Shown here: positions 9,901 to 17,626 of the stretch, one piece after another
How the letters are laid out: each line of letters opens with the position of its first letter
Numbering within the stretch: the stretch's first letter is position 1
Source: CAVVEQ01 sp963804865
Lineage (GTDB): Bacteria; Chloroflexota; Anaerolineae; Anaerolineales; Anaerolineaceae
NCBI GenBank assembly: GCA_963804865.1
Contig: CAWDSH010000028.1
Coordinates: forward strand, 1 to 17,626
DNA: 17,626 nt
Direction of reading: 5' to 3'
Notes under the pieces: model-generated
Databases searched by the model: none
What the model saw: only the letters and a program-made list of their open reading frames with translations
Told to the model about the DNA's origin: nothing
Translations under genes and position numbers: made by a program

Positions 9901-12900
9901 CACCTATATCGTGACCCATACTGAAGCCGGGACATATCCCAACACAGCGGTGGTCACTGTCCAGGATAACGAGGGCACAACCGGCACCGGCACGGATTCC
10001 GAAACGGTGACGGTGACGAATACCCTGCCCACCGTGACCCTGGACAAATCCGTCACACCAGCCACGCTGGTGCAGCCGGGCGGTGATTTCACCTACACCC
10101 TGACGATCACCAATACATCTCCGGAAGCGGTGACTATCACGGCGCTGACGGATGACAACCCGCTCAGCACGGATTGCACTGATTTGATCGGTGATGTTCT
10201 TGGCTCGGGAGCATCGGCCAGCTGCACCTACATTGTCACGCGCAACCTGGTTGGTGTTTATCCCAATACGGCCAACGTCACCGTGACGGATAACGAAGGC
10301 AGTACGGCATCAGCGAGCGACAGCGCCAGCGTTTCGGTAACGACCGTCCCGCCTGCGGTGGATCTGGATAAATCAGTGATCCCTGCCACGCTTGCAGAAC
10401 CGGGCGGTGACTTCACCTACACGCTGACGATCACCAACACCGGCGATCAAACCCTTCACGATCACGGCTCTCACGGATGACAATCCTTTGAGCGCGTCCT
10501 GCCTGGCGTTGATCGGGACCAGTCTTGGCGTGGGTGGATCAACCAGCTGCAATTACACGGTCAATCACACGGAAGCCGGGATCTATCCCAACAGCGCGAA
10601 CATCACCGTGACCGACACGGACGGCAACACGGCAACCGATTCGGATGCTGAATCCGTCACCGTGACGGATGTGCTCCCTGCGGTGACGCTGGATAAGTCC
10701 GTCGCTCCCCTGACACTACCGGAACCGGGTGGGGTATTTACCTTCACCCTGACGATCACCAACAACTCCGTGGAAGCGGTGACCATCACCGGGTCTGACT
10801 GATGACAATGGTCTCAGCGCGGCTTGCCTTGCTCTCATCGGTACAAGCATCCCTGCCGGAGGAACCGCGAGCTGCATCAATACCGCCTCGCACACGGAAC
10901 CCGGGACTTATTCCAACAATGCCAGTGTCACCGTTGAAGATAACGAGGGCAATCCAGCAAGCGATGCGGATTCCGAGAGCGTAGCGGTCACGGACGTTCT
11001 ACCGACGGTGACCCTGGATAAATCCGTTCTTCCGGCGTCACTCCCCGAGCCGGGTGGTTTATTCACCTACACCTTACTTATTACCAATACATCGCCAGAG
11101 ACAGTGACCATCACAGCTCTGACAGATGACAATCCCTTAAGCCCTGCCTGCACTGCATTGATCGGGACGACCCTGGCTTCAGGAGCAGGGACGAGCTGCA
11201 CGTATACCGTTTCGCATACCGAGGCTGGGACTTACAACAATACGGCCAATATCACGGTGAGCGATAACGACGGGAATACAGGCAGTGCCTCTGATAGTGA
11301 AAGTGTCACGGTGACAGATGTATTACCGACCGTGACCCTGGACAAATCCGTCCTGCCGGCATCGATCGCAGAACCGGGCGGCGCTTTCACTTATACCCTC
11401 ACGATCACCAATACCTCACTCGAGAGCGTGACCATCACCGCGCTGACCGATGACAATCCTTTGAGCGCGGCTTGCACAGCACTTATTGGATCAAACCTGG
11501 CAGCAGGTGCGAACACAAGCTGCACCTATTCTGTTACCCATACTGAAGCCGGGACATACCCAAACATCGCGCAGGTGACAGTCCGCGACAACGAGAACAA
11601 CACCGCCAGCGATTCGGATAACGCGACGGTGACGGTCACGGATGAATTACCGGTTGTGACGCTGGATAAATCCGTCGCGCCTGCCAGCTTGCCTGAACCG
11701 GGCGGCAACTTCACCTACACGTTGACCATCACCAACACTTCGGTGGAAGCCGTGACCATCACAGCCTTGACAGATGACAACACCCTGAGTGTTGATTGTA
11801 CGAATCTCGTTGGTGATACCCTCGCCGCTGGGGCAAGCGCAAGCTGCACCTATACAGCCACACATACTGATCCCGGGACTTTCCCCAACACCGCGGTTGT
11901 GACCGTTCAGGATAATGAGGGGAATGTCGCGAGCGATACCGATAGCGAAAGTGTCTCGGTGACGGACGTCCTGCCGACGGTGACCTTGAGCAAGACCGTT
12001 CTCCCTGCAACTCTCCCTGAACCTGGCGGGGTATTCAATTACACCCTGACCATCACCAACACCTCTGTAGAGACGGTGACGATCACGGCACTGACAGACG
12101 ATAACGCGTTGAGCGCAGAATGCCTGGCACTGGTGGGCACCAGCCTTGGGACGGGTGCGAGCACAAACTGCACCTATTCGATCACGCAGACTGATTCTGG
12201 AACGTATCCAAACGATGCCAGTGTCACAGTCCAGGATAACGAGAGCAACACAGCCTCTGATAGTTCCAGCGCGTCTGTTTCGGTCACTGATGTTCTCCCG
12301 AGCGTGGCGTTGGATAAATCTGTAGCGCCAGCCAGCCTGGCGGAACCGGGCGGTGTATTTACCTACACCCTCACCATTTCCAACAATTCCGTGGAGCCTG
12401 TGACCATCACCGCGTTGACAGATGACAATGCTCTAAGTGCTGCCTGCCTGGCGCTGGTGGGGACGAGCATCCCCGCGGGCGGCAACGCGGGCTGCACCTA
12501 CACGGTAACTCAGACCGAAACGGGTGTGTATCCCAATACAGCAAACGTGACAATTGCGGATAACGAGGGCAACACAGCCAACGCGACCGATAACGCAAGC
12601 GTTTTGGTTACGGATGTTATGCCTTCAGTAACCCTTGATAAAACCGTGATACCAGCCAGCCTTCCTGAACCCGGTGGGATCTTCACCTACACCCTGACCA
12701 TCAACAATACGGGTGTAGAAGCCGTGACCATCACCACCCTGACCGACGATAACGCGTTGAGCGCTGACTGCCTGGCGCTGGTCGGAACCAGCATTGCCGC
12801 CGGGGATAGCACCTCCTGCACCTATACTGCCACACGGAATGCGGTTGCGGTCTATCCCAACACGGCCGTCGTGACGGTCTCAGATAATGAGGGCAATCCG

Positions 12901-15900
12901 GCAAGTGATTCGGATGGCGAAAGTGTATCCGTGACGGATCTGTTGCCCAGCGTGACGCTGGATAAATCCGCGCTGCCCGCGACTCTTTCGGAACCCGGCG
13001 GATTGTTCACTTTCACGCTGACCATCACCAATACGAGCAGCGAGCCGGTGACCATCACAGCGTTAACGGATGATAATCCTCTCAGCCCGGCCTGCACCGC
13101 GCTGGTCGGGACCAGCCTCGCGGCTGGAGCCGGTACGAGCTGTACTTATGATGTCACCCACACTGAAGCGGGTGTCTATCCAAACAACGCCAGCGTGACT
13201 GTTTCGGATAACGAAGGCAACACAACCAGCGATGGTGCCAGTGCCAGCGTGACCGTGACGGACGAATTGCCGATAGTGGATTTGGATAAGAGCGTCGTTC
13301 CTGCCAGCCTGGCTGAACCGGGCGGTGTGTTTTCTTACACGCTGACACTTAACAATGCCAGCGTTGAGGACGTGACCATCAGCGCGTTGACCGACGATAA
13401 TCCCCTTTCCGCTGCCTGCCTGGCCCTTATCGGCACCAGCCTGCCCGCGGGCGGGGGCACGAGCTGCACTTACACCACTACACGAACCGAAGCTGGAACG
13501 TACCCCAATGACGCCAGTGTCACCGTTTCGGATAATGAAGGCAATCTGGCGAGTGACACCGATAGTGAAAGCGTATCAGTCACCGATGTCCTGCCGGGCG
13601 TCACACTCGATAAGTCCGTGGCTCCCGCCAGCCTGCCTGAACCGGGCGGTGTGTTCACCTACACGCTGGTCATCACCAACACCTCGGTTGAAAGCGTCAC
13701 CATCTCCGCGCTGACCGACAGCAATCCGTTCAGTGCCGCCTGCTACCGCGCTGATTGGAACGAGCCTGGCTTCCGGAGCCAGCACGAATTGCACGTATAC
13801 CGTTACGCAGACGGATCCCGGCACATATCCCAATACGGCCAATGTGACCGTCGCGGATAACGAGGGCAATACTGCCGCGGACACGGATAGCGATAGCGTG
13901 ACCGTGACAGATGCGCTGCCAGCGGTAACCTTATCCAAGACCGTCCTGCCGGCGACTCTGCCGGAACCGGGCGGCGTCTTCACCTATACTCTCTCGATCA
14001 CCAACACATCGACCGAAGCGGTGACGATCACTGCTCTCACCGACGACAATCCCCTAAGCGCGGCGTGTAACGCGCTGGTGGGCACGAGCCTTGGAGCATC
14101 TGCCACCACCAGCTGCACATACACCGTCAGCCAGACGGAAGCTGGGACTTACCCGAATGATGCCAGCGTGACCGTTGAGGATAATGAAGGCAATCCCGCC
14201 AGCAGCTCCTCAAGCGCTTCGGTCTCGGTCACGGATGCGCTGCCGGCTGTCATGCTGGATAAATCGGTCACCCCGGCGATCCTGCCCATCCCGGGTGGTT
14301 TGTTCACCTATACGCTGACCATCACCAATACCGTCGTTGGAGAGCGTCACCATCACCGCGTTAACCGATGACAATCCCCTCAGCCCGGGCTGCACTGGCA
14401 CTGATCGGTACCAGCCTTGGTCGCCGGGGCTATCCACCAGCTGCACATACGACGTGACCCAGACAGCGGTTGGCGTTTATCCCAACACGGCAAATGTCAC
14501 CGTCCAGGATAATGAAGGCAATTCCGCCCAGGATGACGATTCGGCTTCCGTGGAAGTGACCAACATCATCGCCGATCTCGCCATCGTCAAGACCTCCAGC
14601 GCGGACCCGGTGGATGTCAATGCCTCCTTCTCATATACACTGGCCGTGACCAACAACGGTCCGGATGACGCTGCCAATCTGAGTGTCACGGACGATCTGC
14701 CAGTCGATGCTGCATTCGTTTCAACTGTTGCGGCTGGCTGGACTTGTAGTTACGATATCCCGACCCATTCTGTAACCTGCACGCTGCCGTCGCTGACGGT
14801 TGGGTCTTCCTCGAGCATTACCATCAATATGACCGCGCCTGCCTTCGAGACCACCTTGAGTAACCAGGCGACAGTCACCGGTTCAGTGTCCGACCCTGAT
14901 CCTGCCAATAATACCGACACACTGGATATTTTGGTCGTCCAGGCGGACCCGGATGCCCTGAGCAAGGACCTGACCGCAACGAGCGAGACCTTCACCGCGG
15001 ATCCCAATGTGGCTATCGGCGAGATCCTCACTTACGAAGTGATCATCACCGTCCCACCCGGCACCTTCGCCACCTCGCAGCTGGTGGATACCCTCGGCGA
15101 AGGTCTGGCATACGTGGATTGCACCAGCATTGTCCCTGAAAACGCAAACCTGACCACATCCATCGCGGGTGGCTTCGCGGGCATCTGCGCGAGCACAACG
15201 CCCACCGAGTTCCCTGCCGCAAGCACGGATGACATAGACCAGGGTCGCCTGGTCACCTACGATTTTGGGACGCTGACCAATTCCGGTACAACCCGCTTGA
15301 AGCTGGTCGTCACCTATCGCGCGGTGGTGCTGGATGCCATCGACAATCAGGATGGCGACCTGCTGACCAACTCGGCGGTCTACTCCTGGGGCGGCGGCTC
15401 CGTGGGACCTGCCACCGGCGGGGCTGTGAGAATCCAGGAACCCGAGCTGACCATCGATAAGGTTTCCAGTACAGGCTTCGTTCGCGTGGGTGATACGGTG
15501 ACTTTCACCATCACCATCGCGCATTCCGGCGCCAGCAACACCAACGCGTACGATACGCTCATCTCGGATGTGGTTCCCGTGGAATTGCAGGTCATCCCGG
15601 CATCCCTGGATTGCGCTTTGGGTGTGCAGGATGCCGATACCTGCAGTTTCGATGCCGGTACCCGCACCGTGACCGCCAGCTGGCTGAATTTTGCCCTTGG
15701 CGGTGGAAACGGCGCGGTTCGTTTCCAGGCCACCGTGCTGGCCATCCCGGCTGCTGGCGGCATCACCAACACCGCCGCCGTGGAATGGACCAGCCTGCCG
15801 CTGGATCCGGGTCAGATCTCGCTTTATAACGTCCTCTCAACCGAGCGCTATTACGACCCGGCTGATCCTGCCAACAACTACGGCACGGATGCGTCCGTAA

Positions 15901-16445
15901 CCCTCAATGCCCTCGGCGGGGCAGCCCTGCTGCCCTCCACCGGCTTTGCACCGGGTGTGCGCACCGACCTCAGCGGATTGAAGGTCACGCAGTATTCGCA
16001 GAATGCTGACCTGTCGCTCGAGATCCCCGCCCTCAAGCTCAACCTGCCCATCGTGGGCGTCCCGCTGCAAAACGGCGATTGGGACCTCAACTGGCTGTGG
16101 AACCAGGCTGGCTGGCTGCAGGGCACCGCTTACCCGACCCTGGAGGGTAACAGCGTGCTCACCGCGCACGTCTACCTGCCCAACGGTCTGCCGGGTCCGT
16201 TCATCGATCTCGGCAAGCTTTACTGGGGGCAGGAGATCGTCGTCCGCTCGAACGGCGAGCGCTATGTCTACCAGGTGCGCGAGGTGAAGAAGATCAAGCC
16301 GGATGACCTCTCCGTGTTCAAGCACGAGGACCGCTCCTGGCTGACCCTGCTCACCTGCAAGGAATACGATGAAAAGACCGGCAGCTACCGCTCCCGCCTG
16401 GTGGTGCGCGCCGTGCTGATCCGCATCGAAGAAATCACGAAGTAA
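3824..16445 (+). CDS. Giant secreted DUF11-type repeat protein with internal LPSTG motif and C-terminal sortase domain (frameshifted in this sequence)
   Basis: One gene reconstructs to about 4204 residues. The order is: signal peptide (1 to about 37, hydrophobic core YLVIIATIVGLTLGIA); unique N-terminal region to about 330; Ig-like domains resembling DUF7933/DUF7507/DUF11 (335-1422) with an unlike domain inserted at about 468-646; twenty 108-residue repeats (1423-3582); three more DUF11-like domains (3583 to about 4010); LPSTG (4034-4038); sortase domain (about 4055-4204). The frame breaks at about 7823, 7903, 10452-10454, 10791-10794, 13744, 14337, 14397, 14419 and 14431. Each break is repaired by one base, giving a whole number of codons. 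It is probably an extracellular stalk or adhesin attached by its own sortase. Codon use matches across frames, arguing for one gene rather than several. The ligand is unknown. If the frameshifts are real, it is a recent pseudogene. Confidence 0.85.
4810..8089 (+). other. N-terminal array of non-identical Ig-like (DUF7933/DUF7507/DUF11-like) domains
   Basis: Successive domains begin near residues 335 (TISKAFTPD), 656 (ITKSFAPNPI), 795 (IVKQFTPNPI), 929 (ISVLKQVSTG), 1055 (VTLDKTAAE), 1164 (LTVTKTNN) and 1309 (ISATKTAVPV). All share the pattern of a K-rich opening strand, then TFTLTN or YTVTN, then a D-x-L/F-P turn and often a Cys pair. The domain from 1309 carries two frame breaks (an extra A at 7823 and a missing base between 7902 and 7903). 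Between them the frame reads VTNISSEPAEITALSDN, which matches the repeats that follow, so this domain is the likely bridge to the 108-residue array. Confidence 0.7.
5227..5760 (+). other. Unlike domain inserted between Ig-like domains (possible jelly-roll or carbohydrate-binding fold)
   Basis: Residues about 468-646 do not follow the DUF11 pattern. They read LELARWTMDP at the start, then Gly/Ser/Trp/Tyr/Asn-rich sequence (GGWPASPPGSSASPYFEF, LNYNYMLRGN) and end in LFLDTVVFTGCG. Strand-rich sequence of this sort, with a closing strand like LDxVxFTG, is usual for secreted jelly-roll domains that bind glycans. This is a resemblance only. No binding residues can be assigned. Confidence 0.4.
8090..14576 (+). 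repeat. Twenty tandem 324-base (108-residue) coding repeats
   Basis: Units start at 8090, 8414, 8738, 9062, 9386, 9710, 10034, 10358, 10683, 11008, 11332, 11656, 11980, 12304, 12628, 12952, 13276, 13600, 13925 and 14249. Every uninterrupted step is exactly 324 bases. Steps of 325 (three) or 328 (the last) coincide with frame breaks, so the extra bases are one-base insertions. The consensus begins VTLDKSVxPAxLxEPGG, then FTYTLTITNTS, VTITALTDDNPLS, a Cys pair (positions 48 and 64), TEAGTYPNTA, VTVxDNEGN and VTVTDVLP. Codons differ between units, so the array is old rather than newly amplified. The family is DUF7507/DUF11-like, with one Ig-like domain per unit. Confidence 0.95.
14577..15929 (+). 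other. Post-repeat DUF11-like domains leading to the sortase
   Basis: After the array the frame is clean to the stop. A classical DUF11 domain starts at ADLAIVKTSS (residue 3583), with YTLAVTNNGPDDA, VTDDLP and a PANNTDTL close. A second follows from about 3700 (DALSKDLTAT, QLVDTLGEGL). A third follows from about 3865 (ELTIDKVSSTG, FTITIAHSGA, NTAAVEWTSLP). A short Asp/Asn-rich linker (YYDPADPANNYGTDASV) then precedes the LPSTG motif. These domains differ from the 108-residue units and probably act as a spacer next to the wall-proximal end. Confidence 0.75.
15930..15944 (+). other. LPSTG motif (LPxTG sortase recognition sequence)
   Basis: Codons read Leu-Pro-Ser-Thr-Gly (residues 4034-4038), followed by FAPG. 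LPxTG is the classical site cut by sortases between Thr and Gly. The usual companion features, a hydrophobic helix and a basic tail, are absent. A sortase domain begins about 20 residues later instead. A chance match is possible, but the exact motif directly before a sortase domain makes a functional site likely. Confidence 0.65.
15993..16442 (+). other. C-terminal sortase domain
   Basis: A transpeptidase domain of the sortase family, about 145 residues. It opens with LEIPALKLNLPIVGVP, the usual start of the sortase beta-barrel. The catalytic residues are His4113 in LTAHVYLPNG (codon 16167-16169), Cys4176 in LTLLTCKEY (16356-16358) and Arg4189 in RSRLVVRA (16395-16397). The His-Cys distance is 63 residues and Cys-Arg is 13, against 64 and 13 in Staphylococcus aureus SrtA. 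The stretch YDEKTGSYRSR also resembles the SrtA loop between Cys and Arg. No transmembrane helix belongs to this domain. It is fused in frame to the giant stalk, so substrate and enzyme are one polypeptide. Confidence 0.9.
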
Positions 16446-16465
16446 TTAATAGCCATTGGCTCTAT

Positions 16466-16500
16466 AAAAATCCTCCGGAAGAAAGCCCGGAGGATTTTTT
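16466..16500 (+). terminator. Rho-independent terminator after the giant gene
   Basis: AAAAATCCTCCGG (16466-16478) pairs with CCGGAGGATTTTT (16487-16499) around an eight-base loop, and the right arm ends in a run of T. It lies 20 bases after the stop codon. Confidence 0.9.
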
Positions 16501-16502
16501 AC

Positions 16503-16521
16503 TTGACAGATGCGTTATACT
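16503..16521 (+). promoter_or_regulatory. Candidate promoter elements for the lipoprotein gene
   Basis: TTGACA (16503-16508) is a perfect -35 box and TATACT (16516-16521) a good -10 box, but only seven bases separate them, so they cannot both serve one sigma70-type promoter. At the proper distance from TTGACA only weak matches occur (TATGGA, 16527-16532). Placement directly after a terminator suggests that transcription restarts here. Confidence 0.3.
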
Positions 16522-16572
16522 ATTTTTATGGATTTTCATGTTCCACATATTCGGAGGGAGAGGAAAACGATC

Positions 16573-17335
16573 ATGAAACATAGAAACTTGTTTAGATTTT
16601 CCATCATCGTTGCCATCATCGCCCTGGTCACCATGGCCTGTCAGTTGCCCTTTATGCCGTCGACGAGTGATGACGGGGAAAGGGAGATTCCTGAGAAGGA
16701 AGCTGAGGACTCCACGGAAATAGTACCCGAAACTGATGCAGAGAAGACAGAAGAACCGGGTGAAGGGGGGATTTTATGGGGTGATGCCGTCCTGGATGGC
16801 GTCGCTTCCACCGCGGAAGGTTTCACCGCCGGTGAGATCATCAAGGTGAAGGTGCATAACCCATCCGATAAACCCACCACGGTCACCATCCCCTGCGGGT
16901 TGGTATTCAACCCGCCGGAAGGCAGCGGCGAGCAAAAACTGATGGTCATCCAGGCGGTGGTCGAGGAGATCCCCGCGGGTGGTACCGCCGAGCTGCAGCC
17001 CTACGTGGTGTGCATCGAGAGCAGCGCCCATGCGCCGGGTGAGGGCAGCGCCTACCAGGTTGGGCCCATGGCGGAGGAAGCCGGCCTGCTGCGGTTGGCG
17101 GATTGCCTCTGCAAGGAGAAGTTAAATCCCGATATCACCGCCTTCCAGGAAATCCTGGGCGTGCAGTTCGCCACCTGGATGGTTGCCGGCGACATGGATC
17201 TCGATGAGTTGACCTCCAACCCGGGCGAGGGTGCCAGCGGTGAGATGATGGAAGCCTTCGGCAGCGATGATGGATATGTTCACCAAGCCCGCCCAGCAGT
17301 GGCTGGATAAGTGCGAAATTGAGATCGGAAAATAA
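16573..17335 (+). CDS. Predicted lipoprotein with acidic linker and C-terminal domain of unknown function (frameshifted near the end)
   Basis: The ATG at 16573 is chosen over in-frame ATGs at 16510 and 16528. It follows a purine-rich GGAGGGAGAGG tract and opens directly into a lipoprotein signal (MKHRNLFRF, hydrophobic core, Cys23 in VTMAC). Residues about 33-62 are a Glu/Asp/Thr-rich linker, then a strand-rich domain (KVKVHNPSDKPTTVTIPCG, EEIPAGGTAELQPYVVCIE) and a helical segment (FATWMVAGDMDLDEL). The frame stops at 17310 with an unconvincing tail (GYVHQARPAVAG). Removing one base near 17268-17272 gives instead MDMFTKPAQQWLDKCEIE and a stop at 17333-17335, for 253 residues. The domain resembles secreted bacterial proteins of unknown function. 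It is probably on the outer face of the membrane. Any link to the giant protein upstream is unproven. Confidence 0.75.
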
Positions 17336-17372
17336 TAGTTAATATTTTTCACAATAATCAGCACTAAACCTG

Positions 17373-17404
17373 AAGCCGGGTGAGGATTGTTCAGCCTGGC
17401 TTTT
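17373..17404 (+). terminator. Possible terminator after the lipoprotein gene
   Basis: AAGCCGGGTGA and TCAGCCTGGCTT form an imperfect stem (one mismatch and one bulge) around GGATTGT, ending in four T residues. It is weaker than the terminator at 16466. Confidence 0.45.
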
Positions 17405-17438
17405 CAAGTTCGAAATATTTATAAAAAAGGGTTGATCT

Positions 17439-17626
17439 TTGGGTCCGTCTACCATCCTAATCTTAACCTCCTCCCCCCGCCGGAACGGCAACAGCAACGC
17501 CCTCGCGGGGCAGGTGGCTGAAGGCGCGCGGCAGGCAGGCGCGTCCGTCCAGCTCGTCAACCTCGCCGATCTCACCATCCATCCCTGCAGCGCCTGCGAT
17601 GCCTGCCAGACCTGGGACGAGGTGCG
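17439..17626 (+). CDS. Flavodoxin-like NAD(P)H-dependent oxidoreductase or iron-sulfur flavoprotein, N-terminal part only
   Basis: The 62 visible codons give the start of a flavodoxin fold. A first strand (TILILTSSP) runs into the FMN phosphate loop SSPRRNGNS (residues 11-19). A helix follows (ALAGQVAEGARQAGA), then strand VQLVNLADL and a Cys cluster PCSACDAC (49-56). The C-x2-C-x2-C pattern matches the compact cluster motif of iron-sulfur flavoproteins and WrbA-related multimeric flavodoxins. A fourth Cys would lie beyond the window. The start is TTG at 17439: an in-frame TGA lies just upstream at 17433-17435, no ATG or GTG occurs early in the frame, and AAGGG lies about seven bases before it. 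It probably binds FMN and moves electrons in the cytoplasm. The substrate is unknown. Confidence 0.8.
   Translation, partial: MGPSTILILTSSPRRNGNSNALAGQVAEGARQAGASVQLVNLADLTIHPCSACDACQTWDEV

Noticed and set aside
7824..14371. Reading the giant region as six or more separate genes (breaks near 7870, 10480, 10802, 13860 and 14371)
   Set aside because: The 324-base repeat phase and its consensus continue straight through every break once one base is corrected. There are no promoters, terminators or ribosome binding sites at the joins, and only one signal peptide and one sortase domain.
10452..14432. Phase variation of a surface protein through homopolymer slippage
   Set aside because: Most break sites are not in long homopolymers, several sit in the same short stretch, and the neighbouring housekeeping HMG-CoA synthase and thiolase show the same kind of indel. 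Error explains all of them more simply.
7474..14446. Long minus-strand ORFs antisense to the repeat array
   Set aside because: They recur at repeat spacing in a fixed frame opposite the coding strand, have compositional shadow sequences with no recognisable domains, and lack ribosome binding sites.
8090..14576. CRISPR array or non-coding tandem repeat
   Set aside because: The period is 324 bases, with coding sequence throughout, diverged synonymous codons and no short identical repeats with spacers.
16510..16572. Upstream in-frame ATG starts for the lipoprotein (16510 and 16528)
   Set aside because: They would place about 20 polar residues before the lipoprotein signal and overlap the candidate promoter. 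The ATG at 16573 follows a purine-rich ribosome binding tract and begins directly with the signal peptide.

Overview
The window looks like a Chloroflexota chromosome fragment, most likely Anaerolineae. This is inferred from three things: a mevalonate-pathway cluster of archaeal-type HMG-CoA synthase and thiolase with a class II HMG-CoA reductase, DUF11/DUF7507-type surface repeat proteins ending in a sortase domain, and moderately high GC with frequent GTG/TTG starts. No rRNA, tRNA, CRISPR array or insertion sequence was seen.

Layout: (1) 27-3601, minus strand: HMG-CoA reductase (intact), then HMG-CoA synthase, then a thiolase-fold protein. The last two overlap by ATGA. Together they resemble the acetyl-CoA to mevalonate module, but the thiolase lacks all the usual catalytic residues. 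(2) 3602-3823: AT-rich divergent intergenic region with candidate back-to-back promoters. (3) 3824-16445, plus strand: one giant gene that reads as about 4204 residues once single-base frameshifts are corrected. It has a signal peptide, an N-terminal array of varied Ig-like domains, twenty tandem repeats of exactly 108 residues, three more DUF11-like domains, an LPSTG motif, and a C-terminal sortase domain with His, Cys and Arg at the spacing of classical sortases. A rho-independent terminator follows. (4) 16573-17335, plus strand: a lipoprotein with a C-terminal frameshift. (5) 17439-17626, plus strand: the start of a flavodoxin-like or iron-sulfur flavoprotein oxidoreductase, cut by the window edge.

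The main biological point is the giant surface protein, which carries both a sortase recognition motif and its own sortase domain in one chain. That suggests a self-attaching cell-surface stalk or adhesin.

The sequence has at least fourteen single-base indels that break otherwise healthy reading frames, twelve of them apparent insertions. They hit housekeeping genes as well as the giant gene. Correcting each one gives whole-codon gene lengths and restores family or repeat consensus, so I treat them as sequence errors rather than true pseudogenisation. Coordinates below span the reconstructed genes.
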